In this document: in pieces, positions 28,063 to 40,790 of the stretch
Position numbering within the stretch: the first letter of the stretch is position 1
How the letters are laid out: every line of letters begins with the position of its first letter
Source of the DNA: Heliocidaris tuberculata
Taxonomy: Eukaryota; Echinodermata; Echinoidea; Camarodonta; Echinometridae
Length of the DNA: 64,000 nucleotides
Reading direction: 5' to 3'
Assembly (NCBI GenBank): GCA_025618425.1
Contig: CM046833.1
Location: forward strand, 9,249,429-9,313,428
Translations under genes and position numbers: made by a program
The notes under the pieces: model-generated
The model's input: only the letters and a program-made list of their open reading frames with translations
Database searches by the model: none
What the model was told of the DNA's origin: nothing

Positions 28063-29066
28063 TAAAGCCCCTTTCACAATTGGTCTGCGACCGTTTGCGA
28101 CCATTTGATCGCACGACAGGCTGCAACAGGCTTCAATCGCCACCGATCTCATCAGGTCGCAGAAAGGCATTCACAAATGCAACAGCGGTCGTAAAACAAA
28201 AGCGACTAGAAGAGACCGTTGCACGAGTAAGTCGCATTTGCTCGCATATGCTCGTGCGAGTGGTCTTCCGTTCACATGCGAGAGTTGCAGGAGTGATTGC
28301 GAGTGGCTTGACGCCAATCACAATAGTCGCACGATCGATTGCATGGTCGTGCGAGTGGATGTGAGACCATGCGATCGCTTGTGCGATTGAATGAGACCGG
28401 TGCAAGTGGTCGTGAGAGTATTCGTGCGAGTGGCGTGGGGTATAAAAACCCCCTCGACAATTGACCAGTAGTCAGTTTCAAGTTGGCCTTCTTAATAGTC
28501 AAGATGCCAAAGAAGAAAGTTAAAAAGAAGAGAAAGTTGTTAGAGGAGGGCCCTGTTGCAGAGGATCATCTCCATAGTCCCCCTATATATACCCCCGAGG
28601 AATAGTCGCATACAGTCTCATACAGTCGTGCAACGGTAGTACAACGTTGTAAGATGTGCTGCGATCGGTCGTACAACAGTCTCATGGTCTTAGCACAATC
28701 ACACCCATTCGCAAGACTGGTCGCTATAGGTCGCTAGCGCACGTGCGAGTGTTGCACGACCTCCAGCCCACCCACTGCGACTATTGAGTCGTGCGAACTC
28801 TCGCATCTAATCGTGCAACGTTGTGCAACACTCATACGAGAATCGTACGACCTAATGCGAGTGAATCGATCGCATCTGGTCGTGTCTGGATTTTGTGCAT
28901 GTTCAAAGTTCAGATGTGACCAGTCACGACCGCCTCAGGTTCATGCGACCGCCTGCAACGACTGCGAGTGGTCGCAAGACACCAAGCGATCGGTCGTGCA
29001 ACACCCCGAAAAATCTGTTGCAGGCGGTCGCAAACTGGTCGCAGACCAATTGTGAAAGGGGCTTTA
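28063..29066. mobile_element. 1-kb DNA transposon with retained promoter and N-terminal ORF
   Basis: Terminal inverted repeat TAAAGCCCCTTTCACAATTG, with the inverse ending at 29066. The interior is crowded with TCGCA/TGCGA and GTGCGAG blocks on both strands. A TATA box (28441-28446) precedes a tiny ORF at 28504. Flanks do not fix the superfamily; Harbinger or piggyBac types are possible. Confidence 0.85.
28504..28605 (+). CDS. 33-residue basic ORF inside the MITE
   Basis: The ATG at 28504 opens MPKKKVKKKRKLLEEG, and the frame ends at tag 28603-28605. The first eleven residues form a strong nuclear localisation signal. It lies 60 bases downstream of a TATAAAAA box, the layout of a real promoter and start. 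The likeliest reading is the first codons of the parent transposase or its partner, cut off by internal deletion. Expression of such a peptide is not shown. Confidence 0.4.
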   Translation: MPKKKVKKKRKLLEEGPVAEDHLHSPPIYTPEE

Positions 29067-32000
29067 AGCAACCATGGCACTTTAATTACTCTGCATTGGT
29101 AATTACTCTTAATTCCTTACAAAACGGTACTTCTTAGATGTCATCAACTCTGTTTCAAACCAGGGACTTCTTAGTTATTGGGCTATTTCTGTACATCTGA
29201 ATCATGGACGTACCCAGTCGAGTACTTAAAGCTGGAAAAATGAATAAATGGTATTGTAATAATCGATTCATAGAGCACTCTGAGGTAAAAAAAAATAAAA
29301 AGAATTATTCCAACATTATGAGCAACAGTATACAATGATGTTGAAGGCTATATGATTGACGTTGATGGTTGTGCTATAAACCCCTCTGTAAAATATTCTA
29401 GTACAGTCCAGGTGCTGCGTGTGTAATAAGGGTTTCGCTATTTTACAATATTCCTTTGTGAATGAAGTGCCTGTAGCATTGGTGAGGATGGTGAAAATGA
29501 TTTTCCAGTATAAGTCTTGACATTATCAGTTAACTGATGGCCTACACTAAAACTTTCAGCGTAAATTTTTTACCTCAATAAGTAAACAAATATTCAACAA
29601 AAAGTTAGGGAAAATGACAACATATTTTCTTAATTTTCTGTTGCTGCCAAAGATATTTTCATTTGAACCAAGCCAATTCTATTGCAATTATGAAGTTTTA
29701 CAATGGTGCTTCCATTCCCAACACTTTCTTTGTTGGAAGTCTTTGCCAATTTATTAGTGATATGTATCTCATTTTTCTGCAGCTCATTTGTATTTATAGC
29801 TATACTTTTATTTAAACTGTTTGCACCGTATCAAACTGTATGTCAATGTATATGTGATACATGTATTTGCTATAGAATATTCATTTTATGAGCATGATAT
29901 ACAAATATTGATTGCAACTTTTAGGGGCACAGTTAAAGGCAGTCAATCAGTGGTGTTTGCATGTTTCTGGGCTGACTCAAGAAAACTTTGTCCATGGTCA
30001 AGGCTGGAGTTGCATGAAGGAGACCTAGCACTAGCTTTGTGATCTTTGTGGCATAATAGCTGGTACGCCACAAAGATAACCTAGCTAGTGCTAGCATGAT
30101 GTGTTCACTCAATAGTAGGCACAACATTAACTCCAGGCTGAACAGCCATGCCACTGCGGCCGCCGGGCCACTTGCCTGGTCTGGCAAGAGTATGACACAA
30201 GGTCTGTTAGCTGCATAGTGTGTAAGGTACCATCACAGCCATACACAATGATCTATGTCAGGGAGTAGAGCATTTTGCTGAGTGCTGACCCTCGATATAC
30301 TTTCAAATTGACCTAGATTCGTATACTGTACAAAAAGGTGTTCATTGCACCAGCAAACACAGATTTTACTCCAGATTTCCTTTGAAACTATGGTACAAGG
30401 TTATCTAGCATCTGTACTGCGCCCATCAATTTTTAGTTGTGTTTTTTTTTTAGATGGAAAGAAGAACATGCAAGTGGAGGTCTATTTTTTAACATACTAT
30501 TGTTGTTGTTGAGTAGAAATTTGGTGGTCAAAATATCAAGTCAAATAGCTACATGTAGCTGACTTCATCACCTGTCGACAAAACAATGGTTGACAATGTT
30601 GTATTCATGATATAGCTGTGCATCCACCAATATCTTCCCATGTTAAACACACTTTTATTGTTACTATACTGTGGTGGATAGTCACCCCAGAATAGACAAA
30701 GCAGCATGAATAATCAACACAAACTAGTGATCAATAGAAATAACTTTGTGTTACTTTCTTACAGAAAAAAAAAATTATTAATTATCATTGACCTTTAGCA
30801 AAATCAGGAAGGTGCAAATGTTATGCAGCACTCAACCTGTATAGATTAGCCTTGTCTTGGGTAATCAATACAACAGCACTATACTTTTGATTACGATTAT
30901 ATTCCATTCCTAACATTTCTGATTGTTTTGATGGAAAAATTTTGCACTCACTGTTGATCTTTATGGCTTTCTTTTAAGTTTTAAACAACTCATAATTCTT
31001 TTTGTGCGAAGCTAATTAGTTATACTGAATCAAATATGTATGATATACATAAGATAATAACTGTTCCCTTTGTAGCTGAAAAATATATCATAGCCCAAAA
31101 TACAACAAAATAAAGGCTGACATACATGTATTTTTATGATCAGTGCTGCCAGATATATTTTTGTCTTTCATTGTACCCCCCCCCCCCCCCACTTTTAGAG
31201 GGGGAATCTTCGACATTTACTGTTGATATTGTGTTTTGCATACATGTTGTCATATACTGTTATAAACTTGTATTTTTGGTGTTATTTAATAACTGATAGC
31301 ACACACTGTTGCAGCTGATGAATTTCATAACTCAAAAGTGAATATCTTGCCTATAATACAGTTGTATACCCTATCTTAGCCATTCTGGGGATAGCTTCAA
31401 GATTTGAATTTGACTTTTTTTTTTTTGGTACATGTATCACTGCTTTAGTCAGATCAAGCTCAGAAAAGAGTCAGAAGATGTATGCTTCATGTATATTGGA
31501 TAGTCAGTCAAAGAGATTTTGAACTGGAAATCATAATTGCGCATTGTCATTTAAACATGACTCAAGTCCAGCTTTACTCTTTGTGAAACAGTTCCTGGGA
31601 TGTTTTCTTTTTTAATCACTTGTTTATACTTTTATTTACTTGTACATGTATCTAATTTCAACAGTAATAGTAGTAGTAGTAGTAGTTATTTGAAATGTAT
31701 GAAGTATGAGTAGAAATTGATTTTGTATGTTACAAGTTGTGCCATTTGATCAGTGTTGTAAATAGAAAAAAAGTCAGGGAGAAAGGTTTTTTTTTATAAT
31801 CCTTTCATATTGAAAGCTCATGATATTTTTATGTACATAAACATGTATTTATCTCTAAGCACTATCCAAAAATGATGTGCCAAAAATCTTTCCAAATTGA
31901 GATGTTATGCAATACCCGTTCCTTGTGATCAGAAACACAAGTTCCTTTTCTAGCCTGAGCTGAGGACATGACGGTGAGATTGATTTTGCTCTATCTTGAG

Positions 32001-33359
32001 TTCAGGTCAATTGTGGGGTTCAAATACAGAACAAAATTGCAAATGCAAAGAAATTGTACTAAAGGTCGCATGGGAAAATCCTATCCATAACAGAAATATG
32101 AGACCACACACTGGTTTTGTTTTTTTATGCCAAAACAGGCACCCACCTTTTTGCTGGGTGCCATAGGCAATATGTTTTGGAGTTGGAGTTTGGAGTTATC
32201 CGTCCATCTATCCATCTGTCTCGCTTTTAGAAATGAAACGTGTGCCAAACTCATTACCATGATCCAGGCCGTCTTGTGAGATTGTGAGTAAAAATAATGA
32301 AAGATGCACAAGACCCGACGTAGCTGTATATACCACATATTCTTCTCCGAGCTTTCGGCTAAATATTAAGCCTTTTTCAACGATCTACAACAAAATATAA
32401 GAAACAAACTTAATGGCAAGCGTAAATGAACTGAAAGGAACTTAGGAAAAACAAAAATAAAATGTACAAACTAATATAAGCAAAATAAGGTAATATAGTA
32501 AAAATTATTACCTGCAGTAGTGGTTCTGTGGTTCTTGCTCATGTACGTGTGTTGAATCACATGATATGGTCCGTCACACGAGCTCAGTTCCGTAACATGA
32601 TTAGGGTTGGAAAGGAATATGGGTTAATTTTGATTTTGCTTTATCAACGGGGAGATTCACTTACGTGAATTTAAGTTACTATTTTTGTTTTCATATATCT
32701 TTTTGCTTTGAAAGGATGCAAAATATAAGATGTACATGTATGGACAAATCATGGGGGTTTTTTTATTTAAAAAAAAGGAAAATTTTATTAGATGTTCACC
32801 ACGTACATATATTGTAACCGTAATACATTAAGGTTACCAGCAAAGCTTTGTTTTACTGTAGGAATTATCGAAGCAACTTCTTGTATTTCTTGATACATGT
32901 ATATTTAATATGTGCATGCTGCCAACATGGGTATTTGTTTTCATATTTATTATGTATACTTATTAAAGGTTGAAGTATAAAACTAATGCCAGCTTGATGT
33001 TGCTCTTGCATGTAATTCGTATACTCTGTGTTATTGTTTGATTGCAGGCCTGGATCCAGGAAATGGGAAATACAGATGTTGCCTGTGTGGGGAGTAATGC
33101 CTTCACCTCCCATTGGATCCGGGCCTTGAGTGTATGGTTACTCAGCATCTGTTCAGTGTGCTTGCACGAAGAAGTCGGAAATGACAATGCAAGAAAAAAA
33201 AAACACATCTACTGTATTCTGAATCCGCTAACAAGTCTCGAATCATCAAACGTCTATGATTTGGTATCTCTGATGTCTTCTTTGTTGTTACAATGTCTTC
33301 AGGATGTACAAAAGACACTTTTTTATTCCTCTGCTCACATCGTGTAAGTGCCAGAGGCA
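29067..33359. other. Non-coding interior of the giant element
   Basis: AT-rich DNA with no supported gene. It contains a C-run at 31177-31191, a short (TAG)n tract near 31668-31688, and at 32336-32390 the text GAGCTTTCGGCTAAATATTA ... CCTTTTTCAACG, reminiscent of Penelope-like termini. Confidence 0.6.
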
Positions 33360-34550
33360 TTACCAAATATGATCAAGGATATGACGACTTAAGGATTAAC
33401 CTGTCTAAAGGACATCGTAAAGACGTCCAAATGACGTCTTATTTAGGTACTACACATGCAAAGGATGCTAAATGATGTCTTATTTTTATAATAAGCATGT
33501 CTAAGAGATATCCTGAAGGCATCCAAATTACGTCTTATTTTGTGTAATAAATACGTCTCGGAGACATCCTGAAGACATCCAGAAGACGTCTTGTTTTGAT
33601 AAACACGTCTAAGAGACATCCTGAAGACATCAAAATGACGTCTTATTTTGATAATAAACACGTCTCAGAGATGTCCTGAAGACATCCAAATGACATCTTA
33701 TTTTGATAATAAACACGTCTAATAAAAATCCTGAAGACATCAAAATGACGTCTTATTTTGATAATAAACATGTCTAAGAGACATCCTGAAGACATCTAAA
33801 TGACGTCTTATTTTGATAATAAACATGTCTTAGAGATATCCTGAAGACATCCAAATGACGTCTTATTTTGATAATAAACACGTCTCAGAGATATCCTGAA
33901 AACATCCAAATGACATCTTATTTTGATAAGAAACATGTCTTAGAGATATCCTGAAGACATCCAAATGACGTCTTATTTTGATAATAAACATGTCTTAGAG
34001 ATATCCTGAAGACATCCAAATGACGTCTTATTTTGATAATAAACATGTCTTAGAGATATCCTGAAGACATCAAAATGACGTTTTATTTTGATAATAAACA
34101 TGTCTTGCAGATATCCTGAAGACATCCAAATGACGTCTTATTTTGATAATAAACACGTCTCAGAGATATCCTGAAGACATCTAAATGACGTCTTATTTTT
34201 GATAATAAACACGTCTAAAAGACATCCTGAAGACATCTAAATGACGTCTTATTTTGATAATAAACATGTCTCAGAGACATCCTGAAGACATCCAAATGAC
34301 GTCTTATTTTGATAATAAACACGTCTATGAGACGTCATAAAGACATCCATATGACGTTTGTCGGGTAAAAATAACACGTCTAAACGACGTCATATGGACG
34401 TCTTTTTTTATCAATAAGACGTAATAATGATATCAAAATACGATGTCTTTAAGACGTCAAACGTGGGTGCAAACTGATGACTTTTTGACGTCTTTACCTG
34501 ACATCATTAAGACGTATAGCTTTTCGTCTTTAAGACGTCCTTAAGACGTC
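33360..34550. repeat. Right GACGTC array of the giant element
   Basis: About 17 imperfect units of roughly 55-57 bp with the theme AAATGACGTCTTATTTTGAT, AATAAACATGTCTTAGAGAT and ATCCTGAAGACATCC. The outermost 150 bp switch to AAGACGTC blocks like the left array and then the terminal repeat. The unit differs from the left array, but both are built on GACGTC. Confidence 0.9.
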
Positions 34551-34806
34551 AGTCTGCTATCAGGGGATATTCCTAATAATGTGTTATAACAAGGTAATAT
34601 TCCGGTCCCAACTCTTTATATTCTATTGTTTTTTTAGCCTGATATAGCACGATTCCTGCTATAACAAGGTAATATATATTGAGGGTCCCACGGACCTCGT
34701 TATACTAAGTTTCCACTGTATCATTGATGAAGGATGGGTTCGATCACACCTCCTTCCGGCTCTTGCAGAACACCAACCGCTGTTTCACAGGAAGAGGGAG
34801 TTTTCG

Positions 34807-35090
34807 TTCAGCAACGTACGCGCGATTCTAGGACGGATATTAACAATTGCACATGACAAAGGACGCCCGTGGCCGTCTTAAAGTCTTTGTGGAAAATTGA
34901 AGAACCGGAACAGTAGTTTCGTCCTAGATTCAGAGCGAACGATGCATTTGCAATTTATCGTGCGCTCTTGATCTAGCACGGTATTGCCGTTCTGGTTCTT
35001 TCATTTTCGACAAAGAATGCCTATAGGCGTCCTTTGTCATGTGCAATTGGTAATCTCCGTCCTCAAATCCTGCGTATGTTGCTGAACAAA
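34807..35090. repeat. Inverted repeat (foldback), about 280 bp
   Basis: The left arm starts GTTCAGCAACGTACGCGCGA and contains TTGCACATGACAAAGGACGC; the right arm contains the inverse GCGTCCTTTGTCATGTGCAA and ends TATGTTGCTGAAC. Flanking DNA to 35859 has no supported gene. Confidence 0.8.
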
Positions 35091-35859
35091 CACTTCCTAA
35101 TATCTTCGGGGACGAAGACCCTTTGGTTGGTTAATGCGTTACTTGGGTCCCGTCGAAAAATGTTGTGAGTAGAAATTTCAAGACTATGCTCGAAATAACC
35201 GAATCGTTCCCTGCGAGATCACTGTTTCACGCCGAAACTTCCGCGCCGCCACGGAACAAGTGAGTAACAGACCGAATTCGAAATCGTGGTCTTTCTCGAT
35301 GGCATCCCCGATGAAGAATTTTTACATTGCAAGGTTGTATCTCAGTGATGGCAAACACTACTTACGCCGGTGTATTTGTGCAATGTATTAGTTGAACATG
35401 ATAATTTCACTCTCAGTTTCAGTTTATTGTTTCATAATTATTTCACATTTACAGTGCTTTGTATCATAAATGGTACAAACAATATTATTGGTACAGACAA
35501 GATAAATGGTAGAAACAACATGAAATATATTGCCAGAGAAAATGAAAGAAGGTGAGTAGCCTACCTCATATCTATACGTTTGCATGCAGTATTAATTGAA
35601 AAGACCGTGCTAGAATAAAAGTGAAATATTGAGGAGCCTACGGAGAAAGCTATGCTTGTGAGTTATAGGCTCCAAAGGTCGAACTATTGATCAGAAACGT
35701 GTAAAATACCCATGAATTAGGATAACGGGAAAAAAGGGGAGAAAAAGTGACAGAATTATGATTATTTATTGAATTAAAAGTAATTGAGACTAAAATACTT
35801 TCGTTAATCGAAATAAAGAATCAAAAAAGGTCTCTACGGGAATCGTGCGTCTTTATGGC

Positions 35860-36107
35860 GGGGTAACCTCGCTAGTCATAAGGACCACTTATTCATAAAG
35901 ACCACTATCCATAACGCGTGACTAAATGAATAACGGTTTTGTATGAATAGCGGTCCTTCTATAAACCATAGACAAATTACCTCGCTATTCATAAGGACTT
36001 CCGTTCATAAGGACCACTATTCATAACTATTCATATGGACCGCTATTCATAACGCGTGTTAAATGAATAGCGGTTTTCTATGAATAGTGGTCCTTATGAA
36101 TAGCGAG
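35860..36107. mobile_element. Mutator-like MITE, copy 3 (inverted)
   Basis: Opposite orientation to the copies at 12328 and 12889. It starts GGGGTAACCTCGCTAGTCAT and ends ATGAATAGCGAG. It shares the internal TAAATGAATAGCGGTTTTCT and ACCATAGACAAATTACCTCG (in inverse). Confidence 0.85.
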
Positions 36108-36400
36108 TTCTATTTACTATCGCAATCTTCCTCAAGTTTCCTCGATATTCCGTGAAAACTACATGTGGAAGAAAGAATAACATAAAACATAAGTAAACTT
36201 TCGAAATGACATACATGCATAGCAACCTTGATTCATGTACATTCATATGCACCCATATATGTCACTAGATTACGCTCATAACGATGTGTGGTACTACAGT
36301 TAGAAAACACACCGAGTTCTTACTAATTTGCTTATCTAATCATAACATTATGGCAAATGGATCTATCATATTTTCTCTAAGTTATTGACTAACACATTAA

Positions 36401-36584
36401 ACACGATAAAAACTACTTTCGAAAAATAAACTCAAGGGCAATATCAAAGGCCTATTGTACTGCCCATAGAAATCAGGTTCGGATTACGTAATACGCCATT
36501 GTAATGTTCGCACATTTCTAATGGTGATAGACAGGGCTATTGAAATTGCCTTGGTTGATTTTTCGAAAATAGTTTTTATCGTGT
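36401..36584. mobile_element. MITE with ACACGATAAAAACT ends (copy 2)
   Basis: Same element and orientation as 666-850, with about 90 percent visual identity. ATTAA flanks both sides, allowing one extra base. Confidence 0.85.
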
Positions 36585-37560
36585 TATTAACCCTTTCAAG
36601 ACAATTGACCACATTTTCTGCACACATTATGTCCATTTTTATTGCCTGACCATATTGCGTTTGATGCCAGGAATTTTAAAAAAGAGAATAAGCTTTGAAA
36701 CCCTTAAATTGGCAACACACTGAGAGGTTCAAAATTATTGTTTTTCATCAAGATTGGCAATTTTTTCAACTTTTCGACAAAATTTCTAACCATGTATAGT
36801 GTTTTCAAAGACATTACACCTAATTAGAACCATGTAGAACTAAAAGAAAAAATTGATTGTTGCCAATTTAAGAACAAAATGGGATCTATTTAGCCATGAA
36901 ATAATTCCTGTCCTGAAAGGGTTAACAAATCTTCACCAGTATTGAATTAGCATAAAAAATGGCACGGAATATCATATCATTGCTTTCATAAATACTAAAC
37001 ACAAAACTCAATTATTGCACAATGTATAACATAATACTCTTCAAGGTTTTAGGGTCATTTGAAACTGGTTTAAAATAGCCTAGAAGGAGATAGACTGATT
37101 ATGTAATACAGTATGTAATGCATACATTGCTGTATCATTCACTTTCACTGTGCACGAATTAAAATAAAGTATAAGTCCTGACCTTTGTCACTTCATAGTT
37201 TTCAAATATAATTACATTAATATTTTCGCTAACCCCCTTGCCTCCTTTATAACCAAAAATACGCATTGCCAGTCCTTGATGTTCTGGATTAAACTAAACA
37301 ACTCTAATAATACAGTTACGCCGCCCAGACCGACAACAGACCAACAAAAAATCTCCCTCTGCCGGGAACCGATGCAGGCCCGACGACAAACCGATGACCC
37401 CTATTGACCTGGTACACAGCCCGATTGCATCCTGCCAGTTCCCAGCATCCATCCCGACAGCCGACATCTGTATAAAAAGCTATAGTCATGATCGTCCGGT
37501 CTGTTAAACCCATATTTTTTAGTTTTCGGGACAGAGTTTATAGTTAATTATACAGACGGC
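36585..37560. other. No gene seen
   Basis: AT-rich DNA and, at 37320-37520, a stretch rich in GACCGAC/CCGACA motifs that also appear in the 42.7-kb and 44.0-kb repeats. No coding support. Confidence 0.6.
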
Positions 37561-38412
37561 CAGTGGCGTATCCACGTGGGGGGAGGGGGGGAGGCAGAGG
37601 GGGGCACTTGAAGGGGGGCGCACGTGCCCCGGGCGGCACTTGAAGTGGGGCGCAAAAAACGCAAAACAGAGAAAGGAAAGGGGGAGAAATACAAGACAAA
37701 ATGCATAAGAAATTGTCTTTTATAGGTTTTGAAATGCAAAATTTTGCTATAGCTCGGTCGCTTTGCTCCCTCGCATAATTATGTTCAAAATCTAGCTATT
37801 TTGCGCCCCTATGGCGTTTGTAAAGTGTTAACCATTAATTGACTCAAGTTGCTTTGCCTCCCCCCCCCCCCCACTGCATAAGGCAGGAGCTTGTTAAATT
37901 TTGCGCCCCCCCCCCCCCCCCCCGGTGGGATATAAGTGCTTAAAAAGCACTAGTGTAGAACATTCGAAAGAAATCTTAAATTTGCCTTGCAATTGCCTTA
38001 CTCGATTCCTCAAATATTTTTCTTCAGGGTTTTCATTCATTTTGCCCCTCCAAAATAGGAATGTTCAAAATTCTAAAATATATATATATATATATATATA
38101 TATTGCTAGGTCGCTGTATTCCCTTAGTATTTTTTTTTTTTTTTTTTTTTTTGTAAGGGTAAAATACATGAGAAATTTCAATTTGAGGGGTGAAAAGGAA
38201 AAAAAAAATCTGCTGCTCGGTCGCGTTGCTCCCTCGCTTATACAATAACTCATCAAATTTGGGCCTACAACCCCGGGTTATGTGCATTAAAGCTCTTTTT
38301 CACGTAGTGCCCTCATTTCTAAATTAAAAATGCTCATTAATCTGAGTTTGGGCATGGGGGGGGGGCAGATTTGAGTTTGCCCCGGGCGCCAAAATACCTA
38401 GATACGCCACTG
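37561..38412. mobile_element. hAT element, 852 bp, perfect target duplication
   Basis: Ends CAGTGGCGTATCCA and TAGATACGCCACTG, flanked on both sides by CAGACGGC (37553-37560 and 38413-38420). The interior holds G-runs, C-runs, (TA)n at 38080-38102 and a T-run, with no transposase. Confidence 0.93.
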
Positions 38413-40790
38413 CAGACGGCTCCTCATGGGAAATAATGTTCTTTTTTTTTCTTCAACATATAGATTCCTATGTAAAATTTAATGCTGAAAACGATGGCAT
38501 CGACTGATTTTTGAAAAACAGTGCCCAAAGTGCCCAAATTTTATGTTTTAGTGTTCTTGTTCCTAAAAGGCCCAACGGACCAGTTAATCACTAGAGTCGA
38601 AAAAAGTGCTTTATTGCTGTCATATTCGCCAGAAAGGTGTCTTCGAACTTTGATTTTAGCACTCAGAATTTCTCCTGGAATGCTGAAATTTCGAACTATT
38701 GTAGTATGTTCATACGTCTTTGTACTGAGACCAGTTTAAAGAACGACATTGTTAAAGATCACTGCATCATTTCAGCAAGACCATGGGCCCTTTGATAGGC
38801 CTTTATTTACGAAAAAGGGCCTGAAACCTTTTTATTTATTTTTTCAACCGCCGAGTATTATTCATTTATACGTGACTATCACCAATAAGTTAGGCACATC
38901 ATGTGCATAATTATGTTTTGATATATGTTAGTCAGTGAAATATATGATATTTAATGCATTTTTAATTGGACCGTAATGAAGAGATTCAGGGCTCTCATCT
39001 CCTTTCAGGTGCCCTAAAAATTATGTAATCTTGGTTGATTTGATAAATACTATTTTTAGAACACATTTTCAAATATCTTTGGAAAGAAAATATGTCATGC
39101 CACTATAGTATAATGCTCAATAATCACTTAAGTTACATTTGGCCCTCTAAAATTAAAATGATACGAAATCAACCAAAACTCGCTCAAAAGCACATGTACC
39201 GCACACAGAAATGGGTATATGGGACTGCACACAGATGTGGCATGAATGTTCGGCCCGAACACTTCAGATATTTTTTGTCATACAGTATTTCGAATATAAG
39301 GGCATTTGAAGAGAAATCCTTTTCAGGGGACATTTCTACATGATGTTCTTCCAAAGTGACATAAAAGGAATGAGGAAGCTCACAAATTATTTTTCACCTT
39401 TCCCAGAACTCAACCTTCCCTTTGAAAATGTTCAAAACTTTCTATATATTTTTCTTGTGGCAATACATGTAGCTTTATTTTGTCCCACAGGACACATCGA
39501 ATTAAATCTCACCTTCATGCAAACTTATGCTGATTTTTGCCAATAATTGTACTATATGTACCTAGTCTGGATGAAGATCAAAGTGCTTGAAAATGTACTA
39601 AACTTTCCATATGTATTTGTTGTGCCTACAGATATATTTTTCCCACAGGACCCATCAAAATAACTCACATCTTCATGCAAAATTCCCCAAATTTATGCAA
39701 ATTTTGGAAATACATATCCAAAGTATTAAAATCAAGAAATATACTCTGAATACAGTTGTCTAATCATTTACCTGACCTTGTTTACCAATGAGTATCAAAT
39801 TGGAAGTGCTCGTATAGTCGGTTATTGATATACCATTGAAATCTTGTTTTATGCATTAATATACATAGATTTTAATAAAATAGTTTTAAAAGTCAAGGAA
39901 TATACTCAGAGCATCACACCTGAAATTATTTTATTACCTTACCTTATTCACCAATTTTTACAAATTTGAGGTACTTGTATAGTCATTTCTTGATATGTCA
40001 TTGGAAATGTGCATTATGCATAAATGTCAATCAGTTATAATAAATTACCATTAAAATCAATGAACATTACAATATTATTGCATTTATTAATTCTATTTTA
40101 ATCTAACTGATCGATCTAACCTATGTGGTAGAATGTGAAGCCCTTCCACAATTATTTTTTTGCGTATATCATATGTGTTTTATGCATTAATTAACATAAA
40201 TTGATATTAAGTTTGATGATTTCATCAGATTCACCTGGATATGAAAAATGAAGAAACTAGTTTATATTTTTCGAGACAATTGATTTTTTTTTGTGTATGT
40301 GTGTGTGTGGTTTTTGCATAGATTAGAATTTTTAAATAGGATGCCATTCACTGATTTCGTGGCACTCTATCTAAAATTACCGCTTTTAGTACATATGACT
40401 CACAGGCAAAAAATTGCGCTTTTGTAAAGTCTGTCCCCTAAATTTTGTTATTTTCGTCTTTATATTGATGGATCTCAAGGTGTGGAGATCACCACTGCAC
40501 AGTAAAGTGAAGTTCCATGGTTTCAGCCATTAAGGGGACAACGGTCAAGATTTAAGGGATAAAATGCAGGAGAACAAGATAATCATGTAAAAGGTGTGCG
40601 ATGGGTCTTATGGGCTTCTGTTCACGATATTTCCACTTGATTTTCATTCTTTCTTTCCCTCTTTGGCCTTTGGATGGGGATGAGTGCGAGCACTTGTTCT
40701 CCATGTCCCCGCAAAAACACTCCACTGGTGCAACCCACATACCCTATCGCTGGAGTTCCTACAAGCAGTGAGTGGCCTATTAAGGCCACC
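38413..40790. other. No gene seen
   Basis: AT-rich sequence without recognisable coding frames, splice patterns or terminal repeats. Two stretches near 39420-39540 and 39590-39700 share phrases (TTCAAAACTTTC/TGTACTAAACTTTC, CCCACAGGAC, CATCTTCATGCAAA), suggesting an old local duplication. Confidence 0.55.

Larger units (their letters stand above)
19517..34565. mobile_element. 15-kb DNA element with GACGTC-array termini and a DUF4806 gene
   Basis: CCCTGATAGCAGACTGAC at 19517 is repeated inverted at 34548-34565, and the match continues into TCTTAAAGACGTCTTAA-type sequence. Immediately inside both ends lie long arrays based on GACGTC (19540-22575 and about 33360-34550). A spliced DUF4806 gene lies between them. 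No transposase is recognised, and no clear target duplication is seen, so the mechanism is unknown. Younger MITEs and a LINE fragment lie inside. Confidence 0.7.
19488..34718. mobile_element. Pogo-like repeat split by a nested giant element
   Basis: The left end CAGTGAAAACGCAGTATAAA (19488 on) and the right end, whose inverse reads CAGTGGAAACTTAGTATAAC (ending at 34718), match as terminal repeats, and each abuts TA. TA duplication and CAGTG ends fit Tc1/pogo-type MITEs. The 15-kb element at 19517-34565 interrupts it. Confidence 0.65.

Noticed and set aside
32336..32390. Penelope-like terminus text GAGCTTTCGGCTAAATATTA
   Set aside because: Too short and isolated to call as a separate element; mentioned only in the region note.
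33042..33347. Plus-strand frame after a plausible acceptor (gattgcag)
   Set aside because: No domain, stops in related frames, and it runs into the right array.
38033..38287. Frames with IYIYIY and KKKKK runs
   Set aside because: Translations of (TA)n and T-runs inside a hAT element.
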